Source of the DNA: Paragemmobacter amnigenus
Lineage (GTDB): Bacteria; Pseudomonadota; Alphaproteobacteria; Rhodobacterales; Rhodobacteraceae
Direction of reading: 5' to 3'
Length of the DNA: 64,000 nt
NCBI RefSeq assembly: GCF_009908265.2
Contig: NZ_JAAATX020000016.1
Coordinates: 23,734 to 87,733 of the forward strand
The notes beneath the pieces were generated by a model that was given only the letters and a program-made list of their open reading frames with translations, ran no database searches and had not been told where the DNA came from. The position numbers and the translations under genes were made by a program. Numbering within the stretch: the first letter of the stretch is position 1; the number at the start of each line of letters is the position of its first letter. Of the stretch, positions 17,371-26,873 are shown piece by piece.

Positions 17371-18345
17371 ATGCTGGACACTGTGATGAAGCCCACCGAA
17401 GAAATCTCTGTTCGGGATGTCTTCGGGATCGACACCGACATGAAGGTGAAAGGTTTCGCAGACCGCACCGACCGCGTGCCGGAGATCGACCCGACCTACA
17501 AGTTCGACCCCGACACCACGCTCGCGATCCTTGCAGGCTTTGCCTATAACCGCCGCGTAATGATCCAGGGCTATCACGGGACGGGGAAATCGACCCATAT
17601 CGAACAGGTGGCGGCGCGGCTGAACTGGCCCTGCGTGCGGGTGAACCTCGACAGCCACATTTCCCGTATCGACCTGATCGGCAAGGACGCGATCAAGCTG
17701 CGCGACGGCAAGCAGGTGACGGAGTTCCACGAGGGCATCCTGCCCTGGGCGCTGCGCAACCCCGTCGCCATCGTCTTCGACGAATATGACGCGGGCCGCG
17801 CGGATGTGATGTTCGTGATCCAGCGCGTGCTGGAACATGACGGCAAGCTGACGCTTCTGGACCAGAACGAGATCATCACGCCCCACCCGTCCTTCCGCCT
17901 GTTCGCCACGGCCAACACGGTGGGTCTGGGGGATACGACGGGCCTTTACCACGGCACGCAGCAGATCAACCAAGCGCAGATGGACCGCTGGTCCCTTGTC
18001 GCCACGCTGAACTATCTGTCGCATGATGCGGAGGCCGCGATCGTTCTGGCGAAGAACCCGCATTACAACACCGAAAAGGGCCGCAAGCAGATCAACCAGA
18101 TGGTGACGGTCGCGGACCTGACGCGGACGGCCTTCATGAATGGCGACCTGTCCACGGTGATGAGCCCGCGCACGGTGATCAACTGGGCGCAGAATGCGGA
18201 GATCTTCCGCAATGTGGGCTATGCGTTCCGCCTGTCCTTCCTGAACAAGTGCGACGAGCTGGAGCGGCAGACGGTGGCCGAATTCTACCAGCGCTGCTTT
18301 GGCGAGGAGCTGCCGGAAAGCGCGGCCTCGATGGCGATGAAATAA
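17371..18345 (+). CDS. cobS: Cobaltochelatase ATPase subunit CobS
   Basis: A 324-residue AAA+ ATPase. With CobT it forms the chaperone ring that drives cobalt insertion by CobN into hydrogenobyrinate a,c-diamide in the aerobic B12 pathway. Walker A is GYHGTGKS (67-74) and Walker B AIVFDEYD near 133-140. The N-terminal stretch [18 protein letters not shown] is characteristic of CobS. The start at 17371 follows GGCGGA at 4 bp; ATGs at 17359 and 17386 are alternatives. cobT lies about 1.4 kb downstream with two unrelated genes between. A double hairpin terminator follows. Confidence 0.96.
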   Translation: MLDTVMKPTEEISVRDVFGIDTDMKVKGFADRTDRVPEIDPTYKFDPDTTLAILAGFAYNRRVMIQGYHGTGKSTHIEQVAARLNWPCVRVNLDSHISRIDLIGKDAIKLRDGKQVTEFHEGILPWALRNPVAIVFDEYDAGRADVMFVIQRVLEHDGKLTLLDQNEIITPHPSFRLFATANTVGLGDTTGLYHGTQQINQAQMDRWSLVATLNYLSHDAEAAIVLAKNPHYNTEKGRKQINQMVTVADLTRTAFMNGDLSTVMSPRTVINWAQNAEIFRNVGYAFRLSFLNKCDELERQTVAEFYQRCFGEELPESAASMAMK

Positions 18346-18347
18346 GA

Positions 18348-18396
18348 CCGTCCCGAGGGACGGCCGCGAAGGACCCCGCCTCTGGCGGGGTTTTTT
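18348..18396 (+). terminator. Tandem hairpin terminator after cobS
   Basis: The first hairpin pairs CCGTCCC and GGGACGG (18348-18363). The second pairs CCCCGCC (18374-18380) and GGCGGGG (18384-18390) around a 3-nt loop and is followed by six T residues. The second is a textbook intrinsic terminator. It separates cobS from downstream genes, so cobS and cobT are not simply cotranscribed. Confidence 0.88.
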
Positions 18397-18459
18397 CTTG
18401 GGGAAAAGTTTACAGACTGCCCGATTGATCGGCGGAAAAATCGCTACCATGCTGGGTTC

Positions 18460-18852
18460 ATGGGCGGTTTTCGAAAATATCTCCGCGCCGTGGCGCTGCT
18501 CTGCGCGCTCGCCGCCCCGCTTGCGGCACGGGCAGATGCCGATATTCCCGACGATCCGGTGCATTTCTTCGCCACCTGCGCGGGGCGGATGTCGGCACTC
18601 ATGGAACATCAGTGGATCGTGGACGGACCCGCCTCCGAGGTGACAAAGGCGCGGCGCGATGCGGTGGTCGAGGTGCTGGAGGCGATGATGCCGCGCGGGG
18701 ACGGTGCGCGGGTGATGGGCTGGCGGGTGGAGGCGAAGGCCGCCCATGCGGCGCTGCTGGGTCAGGTGCGGCACGGGCCGGAGGCGGTGCGGGCGCGGGC
18801 GGAACGGCGCGCGCTGGCCTTGATCGCGGAATGCGAGGCGTTCCTGTCGTAG
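18460..18852 (+). CDS. Exported hypothetical protein
   Basis: A 130-residue protein with a signal peptide (MGGFRKYLRAVALLCALAAP, cleavage near ARADA). The mature part is helical and hydrophilic: HFFATCAGRMSALMEHQW, then LEAMMPRGDGARVMGWRVEA, ending IAECEAFLS. Two Cys residues, one near each end, could form a disulfide in the periplasm. I do not recognise a family. It lies between the cobS terminator and a hairpin shared with the convergent flavin reductase gene. Confidence 0.75.
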   Translation: MGGFRKYLRAVALLCALAAPLAARADADIPDDPVHFFATCAGRMSALMEHQWIVDGPASEVTKARRDAVVEVLEAMMPRGDGARVMGWRVEAKAAHAALLGQVRHGPEAVRARAERRALALIAECEAFLS

Positions 18853-18862
18853 GATCGGCAAG

Positions 18863-18887
18863 AAAAAGGGGTGGCTTGCGCCACCCC
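18863..18887 (-). terminator. Bidirectional-looking hairpin terminator
   Basis: An 8-bp stem, GGGGTGGC (18868-18875) with GCCACCCC (18880-18887), has a TTGC loop. On the minus strand it is followed by five T residues, making a good terminator for the flavoprotein gene ending at 18917. On the plus strand only two T residues follow, so it is weaker there. Confidence 0.75.
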
Positions 18888-18916
18888 TTCGGCCGACAGG
18901 GAGGGTGTCGGACGGA

Positions 18917-19501
18917 TCAGCCGCGGGCGGCCTTGGTGGCCTTGGCCCACCACACCAGATCGTCGAGCGAGGCGCCGGCGGCCTGCAGGAGGTTGGCTTC
19001 GACATCGGCCATGTTGCCGGTGCCGCCAAAGCCCGGGTGGACCTTGAAGAAATCGCCCATCCCGAGGTGGACGGCATTGCGCGTGGGGACCATCTGCAGT
19101 TCCACCGCGATGTTGCGCAGGTGTTCCAGCGCGCGGGTGCCGCCGACCGAACCATAGGCCATCGCCGTCATCGGCTTCTTCGCCCATTCCACATAGGCCT
19201 GATCCAGCGCGTTCTTCAGCGCGCCGGTGATGGAGCGATTGTATTCCGCCACCACAAAGATGTAGCCGTCGAATTCGCCGATCTTCTTCTGCCACTTCTG
19301 CGCAGCTTCGGACTGCGAGGGCGCCCATGCGTTCGAGGCGACCTCGTTGAACAGCGGCAGGTCATAGTCGCGCAGGTCGACCAGTTCCACATCCATGTCG
19401 GTGCGGGTCTGCGCCTGCTTCAGCATCCACTGGGCGGGGATGTCGGCAAAGCGCGAGTCGCGGGTCGAGCCGATGATGAGGGCGATTTTCGGGTTGCTCA
19501 T
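18917..19501 (-). CDS. NADPH-dependent FMN reductase family flavoprotein
   Basis: A 194-residue flavodoxin-like protein. The phosphate-binding loop IIGSTRDSRFAD follows the first strand, and FVVAEYNRSITGALKNALD is the family signature that packs against the flavin and reads P-E-Y-N in many relatives. These cytoplasmic enzymes reduce FMN, quinones or azo compounds using NAD(P)H. The substrate is not evident. It sits between cobS and cobT but faces the other way, so it is not part of B12 synthesis by context. A strong terminator follows. Confidence 0.9.
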   Translation of the reverse strand: MSNPKIALIIGSTRDSRFADIPAQWMLKQAQTRTDMDVELVDLRDYDLPLFNEVASNAWAPSQSEAAQKWQKKIGEFDGYIFVVAEYNRSITGALKNALDQAYVEWAKKPMTAMAYGSVGGTRALEHLRNIAVELQMVPTRNAVHLGMGDFFKVHPGFGGTGNMADVEANLLQAAGASLDDLVWWAKATKAARG

Positions 19502-19735
19502 GGCGGTGGTTCCGTTCCGTTGAGGAGGGTTTGAATTCTGTCCGCCATAGATGCCATTTGTACGCCGCCGTTCAATTCAGCGGGGGCGCAACGGACCTGT
19601 GCGCCCATGCACGGAGAGCGGGCCTTGCGGTTTTGGCGCCGCGCGCGTCGTTCCCGCCCTTGCCCCTGCCCGCCCCAAGTGCAAATCTGCGCGGTGACGG
19701 GTGCGCCTTCCGCGCGCCCCCTTTGGCCTGACCTG

Positions 19736-21604
19736 ATGAACAAACCGACCGACAATCCCGCCGATCCCTTCAAGAAGGCGCTGGCCGAGGCCACGCGCAC
19801 CATGGCCGACGATCCGGAAATGACCGTGCAATATTCGGTCGATCCGCCGGGGATGAACCGCGAAGGCGTGCGCCTGCCGCAGGTCAGCCGCCGCATGACG
19901 CGGGACGAGGTGATGCTGGCGCGCGGGACGGCGGATGCCTTCGCGCTGCGCCGGAAGTTCCACGATGACGGGGTCGCCGCGCGCTATCAGCCGCAGGGGA
20001 ACCTTGCGCGGGAAATCTACGAGGCGATGGAAACCGCGCGCTGCGAGGCGGTGGGGGCGCGGTCGATGCCCGGCACGGCGGTGAACATCGACGCCAAGAT
20101 CGCGCATGAGGCGGAGCGGAAGGGATATTCGCAGATCACCTCCATGCAGGATGCGCCGCTGTCGGTTGCGGCGGGATACCTTGTGCGCCATCTGGCAACG
20201 GGGCGCGCCATGCCGAAAGGCGCGGGCAATGTCATGGACCTGTGGCGCGGCTTCATCGAAGAGCAGGCGGGCGGGACGCTGGAGAACCTTGACCACGTGC
20301 TCGAGGATCAGGCGGCCTTTGCGCGGCTGGCGCGGAAGGTGATCTCGGACCTCGGCTATGGCGACCAGCTGGGGGATGACCCCGATCAGGACGAGCCGGA
20401 CGATCAGGAAGGCGAGGCGGAGGAGGATCAGGACAGCCCCGAAAGCGCGGGCGAGGAGGAGCAGGAGAGCGACGAGTCGGAAGCTTCGCCCGAGCGGTCG
20501 CAGGAAGAGCAGCAGGATCAGAGCCAGGCGCAGGTCTCGATGGAGGACAGCGCCGACATGGAGCAAGGGGACGAAGCGGAATTGCCCGAGGGCGAGGCGC
20601 CGCTGGAACCCCCGCCCCCTGCCCCCTATTCCGACGCGGACCCGAATTACACCGTCTATACGCAGGATTTCGACGAGGAGATCCGCGCCGAGGAATTGGC
20701 AGAGCCTGCGGAGCTGGAACGGCTGCGGGCCTATCTGGACCAGCAGCTTGAGCCACTGAAGGGCGCGGTCAGCCGTCTGGCGAACAAGCTGCAGCGCCGG
20801 CTGCAGGCGCAGCAGAACCGGTCGTGGCTGTTCGACCTTGAGGAAGGCACGCTGGATGCGGGCCGTCTGGCGCGGGTCGTGGCAAACCCGACGACGCCCC
20901 TGTCGTTCAAGCAGGAGAAGGATACCGAGTTCCGCGATACCTGCGTGACGCTGCTTCTGGACAATTCCGGTTCGATGCGGGGGCGGCCGATCTCCATCGC
21001 GGCCATCTGCGCGGATGTTCTGGCGCGGACGCTGGAGCGGTGTTCGGTGAAGGTCGAAATCCTCGGCTTCACCACGCGCGCGTGGAAGGGCGGGCAGAGC
21101 CGTGAACGGTGGCTAGCGCAGGGGCGGCCGCAGGGGCCCGGACGGCTGAACGATCTGCGCCACATCATCTACAAGGGCGCGGATGCGCCGTGGCGGCGGG
21201 CGCGGCCCAATCTGGGCCTGATGATGAAGGAAGGCCTGCTGAAGGAGAATATCGACGGCGAGGCGCTGGAATGGGCGCACCGGCGGATGATGGCGCGGCC
21301 CGAGGCGCGCAAGATCCTGATGGTGATTTCCGACGGCGCGCCGGTGGACGATTCCACCCTGTCGGTGAACCCCGCGAATTTCCTTGAGAAACACCTGCGC
21401 GACGTGATCGCCATGGTCGAACGGCGGCGGCAGGTGGAGCTGATCGCCATCGGGATCGGCCATGACGTGACGCGCTATTACCAGCGCGCGGTGACGATCA
21501 CGGATGTGGAGCAGTTGGCGGGGGCGATGACCGAACAACTCGCGGGGCTGTTCGAGGTCGATCCGAAGAAGCGGGCGAAGGCGGGCCTGCGGCGCGCGGG
21601 GTAA
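19736..21604 (+). CDS. cobT: Cobaltochelatase subunit CobT
   Basis: A 622-residue cobaltochelatase partner of CobS. It has an N-terminal helical domain (1-205), a highly acidic low-complexity linker (about 211-295, mostly Asp, Glu, Gln and Ser), and a C-terminal von Willebrand A domain with the MIDAS motif DNSGS at 409-413. The order matches CobT, which contacts CobN through MIDAS. The start [12 protein letters not shown] was chosen over an open frame extending 43 codons upstream because that extension has no family character. It is separated from cobS by an exported-protein gene and an opposing flavoprotein gene. A repeat of the dispersed intergenic family follows. Confidence 0.96.
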   Translation: MNKPTDNPADPFKKALAEATRTMADDPEMTVQYSVDPPGMNREGVRLPQVSRRMTRDEVMLARGTADAFALRRKFHDDGVAARYQPQGNLAREIYEAMETARCEAVGARSMPGTAVNIDAKIAHEAERKGYSQITSMQDAPLSVAAGYLVRHLATGRAMPKGAGNVMDLWRGFIEEQAGGTLENLDHVLEDQAAFARLARKVISDLGYGDQLGDDPDQDEPDDQEGEAEEDQDSPESAGEEEQESDESEASPERSQEEQQDQSQAQVSMEDSADMEQGDEAELPEGEAPLEPPPPAPYSDADPNYTVYTQDFDEEIRAEELAEPAELERLRAYLDQQLEPLKGAVSRLANKLQRRLQAQQNRSWLFDLEEGTLDAGRLARVVANPTTPLSFKQEKDTEFRDTCVTLLLDNSGSMRGRPISIAAICADVLARTLERCSVKVEILGFTTRAWKGGQSRERWLAQGRPQGPGRLNDLRHIIYKGADAPWRRARPNLGLMMKEGLLKENIDGEALEWAHRRMMARPEARKILMVISDGAPVDDSTLSVNPANFLEKHLRDVIAMVERRRQVELIAIGIGHDVTRYYQRAVTITDVEQLAGAMTEQLAGLFEVDPKKRAKAGLRRAG

Positions 21605-21605
21605 A

Positions 21606-21675
21606 GGGGGCGCTCGCGCCCCCTCTGGGCCTGCGGCCCATTCACCCCCTGAGGATATTTGAAGACGGAAAATGA
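21606..21675 (+). repeat. Dispersed intergenic repeat, copy A
   Basis: A GC hairpin (GGGGGCGC 21606-21613 with GCGCCCCC 21616-21623) is followed by CATTCACCCCCTGAGGATATTTG, split here as CATTCACCCCCTG and AGGATATTTG, and then GAAAATG. It starts right after the cobT stop and runs into the pepP leader. Copy B at 53805 matches it almost base for base; copies C and D are more distant. It may act as terminator plus leader. Confidence 0.7.
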
Positions 21676-21683
21676 GGGGCGCG

Positions 21684-23480
21684 ATGTTCCAGAGCTTTGA
21701 CACGGTGTCGGACCCTTCGGCGGGGGCGGCGCGTCTGGCGCGGCTGCGCGACCATCTGCGGGGTGAGGGGCTGGCGGGGTTTCTGGTGCCGCGCGCGGAT
21801 GTGCATCAGGGGGAATATGTGGCCGCGCGGGACGAGCGGTTGCAGTGGCTGACGGGGTTCACGGGGTCGGCGGGGTTTGCCGTCGTGCTGCCCGAGGTGG
21901 CGGGGGTGTTCATCGACGGGCGCTACCGGGTGCAGGTGAAGCAGCAGGTGGATCTTGCGGTCTACACGCCGGTACCCTGGCCCGAGGTGAAGCCAGGGCC
22001 GTGGATCGTGGAGCATCTGGAGGCGGGGGTCGTGGGGTTCGACCCGTGGCTGCACACGGCAGACGAGGTGGCGCGGATCGAGGCGGCGCTGGAAGGGTCG
22101 GGCGTGACCCTGCGCGCGGTGGCGAATGCGGTGGATGCGATCTGGGAGGGGCAGCCTGCGGCCCCTGCGGGCGCGGCCTTTGCCCATCCGGTGACGCTGG
22201 CGGGCGAGACGTCGGAGGCCAAGCGCGCGCATCTGGCGGAAGGGTTGCGGAAGGCGGGGCAGGATGCGGCGGTGATCACGCTGCCGGATTCGCTTTGCTG
22301 GCTGCTCAATCTGCGGGGGGCGGATGTGCCGCGCAATCCGATCCTGCACGGCTTTGCCATCCTGCGGGCGGATGCGACGGTGGATGTCTTCGTGGACGGG
22401 GCCAAGCTGGGCGCTGCGGCGCGGGCGGCGCTGGATGCGGGGGTGCGGCTGCATCCCGTGGCGGGGTTCGACGCTGCGTTGCGCGGGTTGGCGGGCGTGG
22501 TGCGGGTGGACCGGGCGACCGCGCCGCTGGCCGTGTCGCGGCTGGTGGAGGACGGGGGCACGACGGTCGCGTGGGGGGATGATCCCTGCCGCCTGCCCAA
22601 GGCCGCGAAGAACGCGGCGGAGGTGGCGGGGATGCGCGAGGCGCATCTGCGCGACGGCGCGGCTGTGGTGGAGTTCCTGTGCTGGCTGGATCAGGCCGCG
22701 CCCAAGGGCGGGTTGACCGAGATCGACGTGGTGACCGCGCTGGAAGGGTATCGCCGCGCGACCAATGTGCTGCATGACATCAGTTTCGACACGATCTGCG
22801 GGGCGGGGCCGAACGGGGCCATCATGCATTACCGCGTGACGCGCGAGACGAACCGTGCGGTCGGGCGGGACGAGTTGCTGCTGGTGGATTCTGGCGCGCA
22901 ATATGCGGACGGGACGACCGACATCACCCGCACCGTGGCCGTGGGCGATCCGGGGGCCGAGGCGCGGGAGTGCTATACCCGCGTCTTGCAGGGGTTGATC
23001 GCGATTTCGCGGGTGCGCTGGCCGCGCGGGATCGCGGGGCGCGATCTGGACGCGCTGGCGCGGTTCCATCTGTGGGTGGCGGGGCAGGATTTCGACCATG
23101 GCACGGGGCATGGCGTGGGGGCTTTCCTGTCGGTGCATGAGGGGCCGCAGCGGATTTCCCGCGTGTCGGAGGTGCCGCTGGAGCCGGGGATGATCCTGTC
23201 CAACGAGCCGGGCTATTACCGCGAGGGGGCCTTCGGCATCAGGCTGGAGAACCTGATTGTGGTGCAGCAGGCGCCCGCGATGGGCGACCTGCGCGACCAG
23301 CTCTGCTTCGAGACGCTGACCTTTGCCCCCTTCGACCGCCGCCTGATCCGCGCGGAGCGGCTGTCGCCGGACGAGCGCGACTGGCTGGACGCCTATCACG
23401 CCGAGGTCGTGGCCAAGCTGTCGCCGCGCCTGTCGGACGGGGCGCGGGGCTGGCTGGCGGCGGCCTGCGCGCCGCTTTAG
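21684..23480 (+). CDS. pepP: Xaa-Pro aminopeptidase, M24B family (three-domain type)
   Basis: A 598-residue cytoplasmic peptidase that removes an N-terminal residue preceding proline. Two creatinase-like N-terminal domains (about 1-300) precede a pita-bread catalytic domain. Metal and catalytic residues are visible: two Asp in DSGAQYADGTTDITRT, His in HGTGHGVGAFLSVHEG, Glu in SNEPGYY and Glu in RLENLIV. The roughly 600-residue length matches the eukaryote-like APP1 type rather than the 440-residue E. coli PepP. The start at 21684 follows GAGGGG at 4 bp; an ATG at 21672, inside the repeat, is an alternative. Confidence 0.94.
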   Translation: MFQSFDTVSDPSAGAARLARLRDHLRGEGLAGFLVPRADVHQGEYVAARDERLQWLTGFTGSAGFAVVLPEVAGVFIDGRYRVQVKQQVDLAVYTPVPWPEVKPGPWIVEHLEAGVVGFDPWLHTADEVARIEAALEGSGVTLRAVANAVDAIWEGQPAAPAGAAFAHPVTLAGETSEAKRAHLAEGLRKAGQDAAVITLPDSLCWLLNLRGADVPRNPILHGFAILRADATVDVFVDGAKLGAAARAALDAGVRLHPVAGFDAALRGLAGVVRVDRATAPLAVSRLVEDGGTTVAWGDDPCRLPKAAKNAAEVAGMREAHLRDGAAVVEFLCWLDQAAPKGGLTEIDVVTALEGYRRATNVLHDISFDTICGAGPNGAIMHYRVTRETNRAVGRDELLLVDSGAQYADGTTDITRTVAVGDPGAEARECYTRVLQGLIAISRVRWPRGIAGRDLDALARFHLWVAGQDFDHGTGHGVGAFLSVHEGPQRISRVSEVPLEPGMILSNEPGYYREGAFGIRLENLIVVQQAPAMGDLRDQLCFETLTFAPFDRRLIRAERLSPDERDWLDAYHAEVVAKLSPRLSDGARGWLAAACAPL

Positions 23481-23608
23481 GCCCTGCCCGGCCGCGCAAT
23501 TGGCGGCTTCGGGCGGGGAGACGCCGATTCCGGACGGAAGGCTTGCGTGCAGGACGTGGCAGCCTGCATCCTCGGGGCAGACAGGACTGCAAACGGGGGG
23601 AGGACGCC

Positions 23609-23950
23609 ATGAGCGTGTCGATCATGATCCGGCCCGTGCCGGGGCGGTATATCGTGCGGGCCAGTGGGGCCATCATCGGAGAGACGGAGCGTGCGCTGGA
23701 ACTGGTCGAGGGGTCGCGTCCTCCCGTCCTTTACGTGCCGCGCGAGGATGTGGCGATGGCGCTGCTCGATCCCACGGACCGGCACAGCACCTGTCCGTTG
23801 AAGGGCGAGGCGAGCTATTTCAGCGTCACCACGCCCGAAGCGCGGCTGGAAAATGCGGTCTGGTCCTACGAGAACCCCGTCGCGGGGGCCGAGGCCATCG
23901 CGGGCCATCTGGCCTTTTACGAGGACAAGGTGCGGGTGGAGCCGCGTTAG
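23609..23950 (+). CDS. DUF427 domain-containing protein
   Basis: A 113-residue protein. The domain is recognisable from VLYVPREDVAMALLDPTDRH followed by STCPLKGEASYFSV, then ENAVWSYENP and HLAFYEDKVRVE, the conserved YVPR...CPxKG...YF...W.Y..P pattern. Its biochemical role is unknown; structures place it among small beta-barrel proteins. A GGGGGGAGG stretch precedes the ATG. The gene overlaps the convergent sufE by 4 bp. Confidence 0.9.
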   Translation: MSVSIMIRPVPGRYIVRASGAIIGETERALELVEGSRPPVLYVPREDVAMALLDPTDRHSTCPLKGEASYFSVTTPEARLENAVWSYENPVAGAEAIAGHLAFYEDKVRVEPR

Positions 23951-24357
23951 GCGGCCTCGGCCGCGACCTTGCGGATGCGTTCGACCATGGCGCGCAGGCC
24001 GTTGGAGCGCTGCGAGGAGAGGTGTTCGTTCAGGCCCAGCCGGCCCAGTTCGGCGGGGGCGTCGACGGCTGCGACCTCGGCCACCGGAAGGCCTGCGTAA
24101 AGCGCGTGGAGCACGGCGATCAGCCCCTTTACGATCATCGCGTCGCTATCGCCCTGAAAGTCGAAGCGGCCATCGGCGATGACGGGTTGCAGCCAGACCT
24201 GCGAGGCGCAACCCTGCACCTTGGTCGCGGGGACCTTGAAGGCCTCGTCCATCGGGGGGAAGGCCTTGCCCAGTTCGATGACATGGCGGTAGCGGTCTTC
24301 CCAGTCGTCGAGGAAGTCGAAGGTTTCGGCAAGCTCTTCAAAGGCGGGCGTGGCCAT
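23947..24357 (-). CDS. sufE: SufE family sulfur-transfer protein
   Basis: A 136-residue SufE. The persulfide-carrying Cys50 lies in VQGCASQVWL, and the opening ELAETFDFLDDWEDRYRHVIELG is standard for the family. SufE accepts sulfur from the cysteine desulfurase SufS and passes it to the SufBCD scaffold for Fe-S assembly. GGAGAA 4 bp before the ATG supports this start over one four codons upstream (MENP). The suf operon itself is not in the window. Confidence 0.93.
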   Translation of the reverse strand: MATPAFEELAETFDFLDDWEDRYRHVIELGKAFPPMDEAFKVPATKVQGCASQVWLQPVIADGRFDFQGDSDAMIVKGLIAVLHALYAGLPVAEVAAVDAPAELGRLGLNEHLSSQRSNGLRAMVERIRKVAAEAA

Positions 24358-24478
24358 CGGGTTCTCCATTCCGTGGCCCTGAGGTAGGGCCTTCGCGTGA
24401 AAAGGTCCACCCTTTGCAGGGGTGCTTTTCAAAGCGCGCGGCATCGGCTACCCAAGGGCAAGACAACGGGAGACCGGG

Positions 24479-24937
24479 ATGAAACGGAGAGTTCTGCTGG
24501 GACTGGGTGCTGCGGCGCTGGTGGCAAGCTGCGGGCGCATCCGCGACTCGCGTCTGAACCCGTTCAACTGGTTCGGCGGCGCGCGGCGGCGCGAGCAGGT
24601 GGCGCAGGATCCGGTGACCGCGCAGGACCCGCGCCTGCTGGTGGCCGAGGTGGTGTCGCTGTCGGTCGATCCCTATAGCGGCGGGGCCATCGTGCGGGCC
24701 AAGGGCATTCCGCCGTCGCAGGGCTGGTGGGATGCGGAGCTGGTGGCGCGGCCGATCGACGAGAACGGCGTGCTGGTCTACGACTTCCGCGTCTTCCCGC
24801 CGGTGACCGAGACGCCCGCGGGCAGCCCGCGGTCGCGCGAGATCACCGTGGGCGTGTCGATCTCGTCGGTTAAGCTGGACGGCGTGAACGAGATCGTCGT
24901 GCAGGGCGCGAACAACGCGCTGTCGTCGCGGCGCTGA
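24479..24937 (+). CDS. Predicted lipoprotein, unknown function
   Basis: A 152-residue protein with signal peptide MKRRVLLGLGAAALVASC (lipobox LVASC, Cys18), indicating acylation and periplasmic anchoring. The mature part holds RLLVAEVVSLSVDPYSGGAI, DAELVARPIDENGVLVYDFR and a Ser/Val-rich beta-type end, suggesting a small beta sandwich. No catalytic motif is seen. I recall similar short lipoproteins in Rhodobacteraceae without an assigned role. It diverges from sufE. Confidence 0.8.
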   Translation: MKRRVLLGLGAAALVASCGRIRDSRLNPFNWFGGARRREQVAQDPVTAQDPRLLVAEVVSLSVDPYSGGAIVRAKGIPPSQGWWDAELVARPIDENGVLVYDFRVFPPVTETPAGSPRSREITVGVSISSVKLDGVNEIVVQGANNALSSRR

Positions 24938-24947
24938 GGCGCGGCCC

Positions 24948-26105
24948 TTACAGGCGGACCACGCGCACCTCGCTGCCCTTGGCGGACAGGGCGATCTCGC
25001 CCTTGCAAAGCCGCAGCGCATCCTCGCCGAAGGCTTCGAAGCGCCAGCCGCTCAACGCCTCGACCGAGCGGTCGCCGGCGGCGATGGCGTCCAGATCGGC
25101 GGCCGAGGCGATGAGTTTCGAGGCCACGCCCAGCTGTTCCGACTTGGCCTTGAGCAGCACGCGCAGCAGGTCCGCGAGGGCGGGGTTGACCTGCATCTGT
25201 TCGCGGCTGACATCGGGTTTCGGCATGTCTTCGGGTTTCATCTCGAGGCCCGCCTTGATGGCGGCAAGGATGCCTTCGGCAATCTCGGGCTTGCGCCCCT
25301 CGCGCAGCAGAAGGCGGGAGCGGCCCAGCTCTTCCATCGTGGCGGGACGGGTGGAGGCGAGTTCCAGGAGCGCGTCATCCTTCATCACGCGCGAGCGCGG
25401 GACGTTCTGGCGCTGGGCATATTCCTCGCGGAAACGGGCGAGTTCCTTGACGATGGCAAGGAAGCGGCCCGAGGTGGTGCGGGTCTTGACGCGCAGCCAT
25501 GCCTCGTCGGGATGGACGGTATAGGTGGCGGGGTCGGTGAGGATGGAAAGCTCCTCCTCCACCCATTTGGTGCGGCCGTTCTTGGCCAGTTGCGCGGAAA
25601 GCCATTCGTAGATCACGCGCAGGTGCGTCACGTCGGCCAGCGCATATTCCTGCTGCGCGGTGGAGAGCGGGCGGCGCGACCAGTCGGTGAAGCGCGAGGT
25701 CTTGTCGAGGTTTTCGCGCGCGATCTTCTTGACCAGCGTCTCGTAGCCCACCTGTTCGCCAAAGCCGCAGACCATGGCGGCAACCTGCGTGTCGAAAAGC
25801 GGTTCGGGGAAGGTCTTGCCTTCGACGAAGAAGATTTCCAGATCCTGCCGCGCGGCATGGAAGACCTTGACCGTATCGCGGTGGCGGAAAAGGTCGTAGA
25901 GCGGTTCGAGGCTCATCCCCTCGCCCTCGATCGGGTCCACCAGCACGGCATCGCCCGTCTTGCCCGGCAGGGCCATCTGGATCAGGCAGAGCTTGGACCA
26001 ATAGGTCCGCTCGCGCAGGAATTCCGTGTCGATGGTGACGTAGGGTTGGGTCTTTGCGGCTTCACAGAAGGCGGCGAGGTCTTCGGTCGTGGTTATCGTG
26101 CGCAT
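24948..26105 (-). CDS. rnd: Ribonuclease D
   Basis: A 385-residue 3'-5' exoribonuclease acting on tRNA 3' precursors. The DEDDy exonuclease residues are visible: Asp and Glu in TIDTEFLRERTY, Asp in FHAARQDLEIFF, and Asp in EYALADVTHLRVIYEWL. A central HRDC domain (about 205-290) and a helical C-terminus follow. The ATG at 26105 is favoured because GGAAGG lies 4 bp upstream; the codon before it is also ATG. The gene is downstream of the purMN pair on the same strand's opposite side of repeat D. Confidence 0.95.
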   Translation of the reverse strand: MRTITTTEDLAAFCEAAKTQPYVTIDTEFLRERTYWSKLCLIQMALPGKTGDAVLVDPIEGEGMSLEPLYDLFRHRDTVKVFHAARQDLEIFFVEGKTFPEPLFDTQVAAMVCGFGEQVGYETLVKKIARENLDKTSRFTDWSRRPLSTAQQEYALADVTHLRVIYEWLSAQLAKNGRTKWVEEELSILTDPATYTVHPDEAWLRVKTRTTSGRFLAIVKELARFREEYAQRQNVPRSRVMKDDALLELASTRPATMEELGRSRLLLREGRKPEIAEGILAAIKAGLEMKPEDMPKPDVSREQMQVNPALADLLRVLLKAKSEQLGVASKLIASAADLDAIAAGDRSVEALSGWRFEAFGEDALRLCKGEIALSAKGSEVRVVRL

Positions 26106-26224
26106 CATGCCTTCCGACTGGCCAGTGGGGCACGGGGTCATCCCGCAGAACCGCTATAACGGATTGCGGGGAAATTGAAAGGGTTTGGTCTTTCGGGCGT
26201 CTCGCGGGACGGCAGGCGTCGCAG

Positions 26225-26276
26225 GCGGGGGTTTCACACCCCCGCACCCCTGTGGGGTATTTGGGCCGCGATGAAG
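26225..26276 (+). repeat. Dispersed intergenic repeat, copy D (divergent)
   Basis: The hairpin GCGGGGGT/ACCCCCGC (26225-26245) is followed by ACCCCTGTGGGGTATTTGG and then ATGAAGG. The order hairpin, CACCCC, GGxTATTTG, ATG agrees with copies A-C, but the sequence is more diverged. It ends at the purN stop codon and could serve as the purN terminator region on the other strand. Confidence 0.5.
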
Positions 26277-26279
26277 GGG

Positions 26280-26873
26280 TCAGAGAAGGACGGGGCGGCG
26301 GTCGCCGGCGGCGAAGCGGCGCAGGACGGCGGGGTAGAGGATGTGTTCCTGAACCAGAACGCGCGCGGCGAGCGTGTCGGGCGTGTCGTCCGGCAGAACG
26401 GGAACGCGGGCCTGCCCGAGGATGGGGCCGTCGTCGAGGACGGGCGTCACCTCGTGCACGGTGCAGCCGGCCTGTGTGTCGCCCGCCTCCAGCGCGCGCT
26501 GGTGGGTGTGCAGGCCGGGGTATTTGGGCAAAAGCGAGGGGTGGATGTTCAGCATCCGTCCCGCAAAGCGGCCCACGAAGGCGGGGGTCAGCACGCGCAT
26601 GAAGCCTGCAAGGCAAAGGATGTCGGGCCGCGCGGCGAGGAGGGGTTCGAGGAGTGCGGCCTCGAAGGCCGCGCGGTCGCCCTTGAAGGGGCGGTGGTCC
26701 ACGGCGGCGGTGGGCACACCAAGCGCCGCCGCCTTGGCAAGCCCCGCGGCGGCGGGGTCGTTCGAGGCGACGAGGACGGGCGTGGCGGGATGCCCGCCCT
26801 GCCCCATGTCGCGCAAAAGCGCCAGCATGTTGGAGCCGCCACCGGAAATCAGGATGGCGACCCGTGCGGTCAC
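26280..26873 (-). CDS. purN: Phosphoribosylglycinamide formyltransferase
   Basis: A 197-residue enzyme transferring a formyl group from 10-formyl-THF to GAR, the third step of purine synthesis. Landmarks are [10 protein letters not shown] at the start, CLAGFMRVL, the catalytic Asn-Ile-His in [12 protein letters not shown], and [15 protein letters not shown] with the catalytic Asp. The start is GTG, overlapping the purM stop as GTGA, so the two are translationally coupled. The frame continues upstream inside purM, but only the GTG gives a normal N-terminus. Confidence 0.95.
   Translation of the reverse strand: MTARVAILISGGGSNMLALLRDMGQGGHPATPVLVASNDPAAAGLAKAAALGVPTAAVDHRPFKGDRAAFEAALLEPLLAARPDILCLAGFMRVLTPAFVGRFAGRMLNIHPSLLPKYPGLHTHQRALEAGDTQAGCTVHEVTPVLDDGPILGQARVPVLPDDTPDTLAARVLVQEHILYPAVLRRFAAGDRRPVLL

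Noticed and set aside
17371..18345. A cobalamin riboswitch upstream of cobS
   Set aside because: I could not find the B12-box-like core in the 211-bp leader; the region is AT-rich and unstructured by eye.
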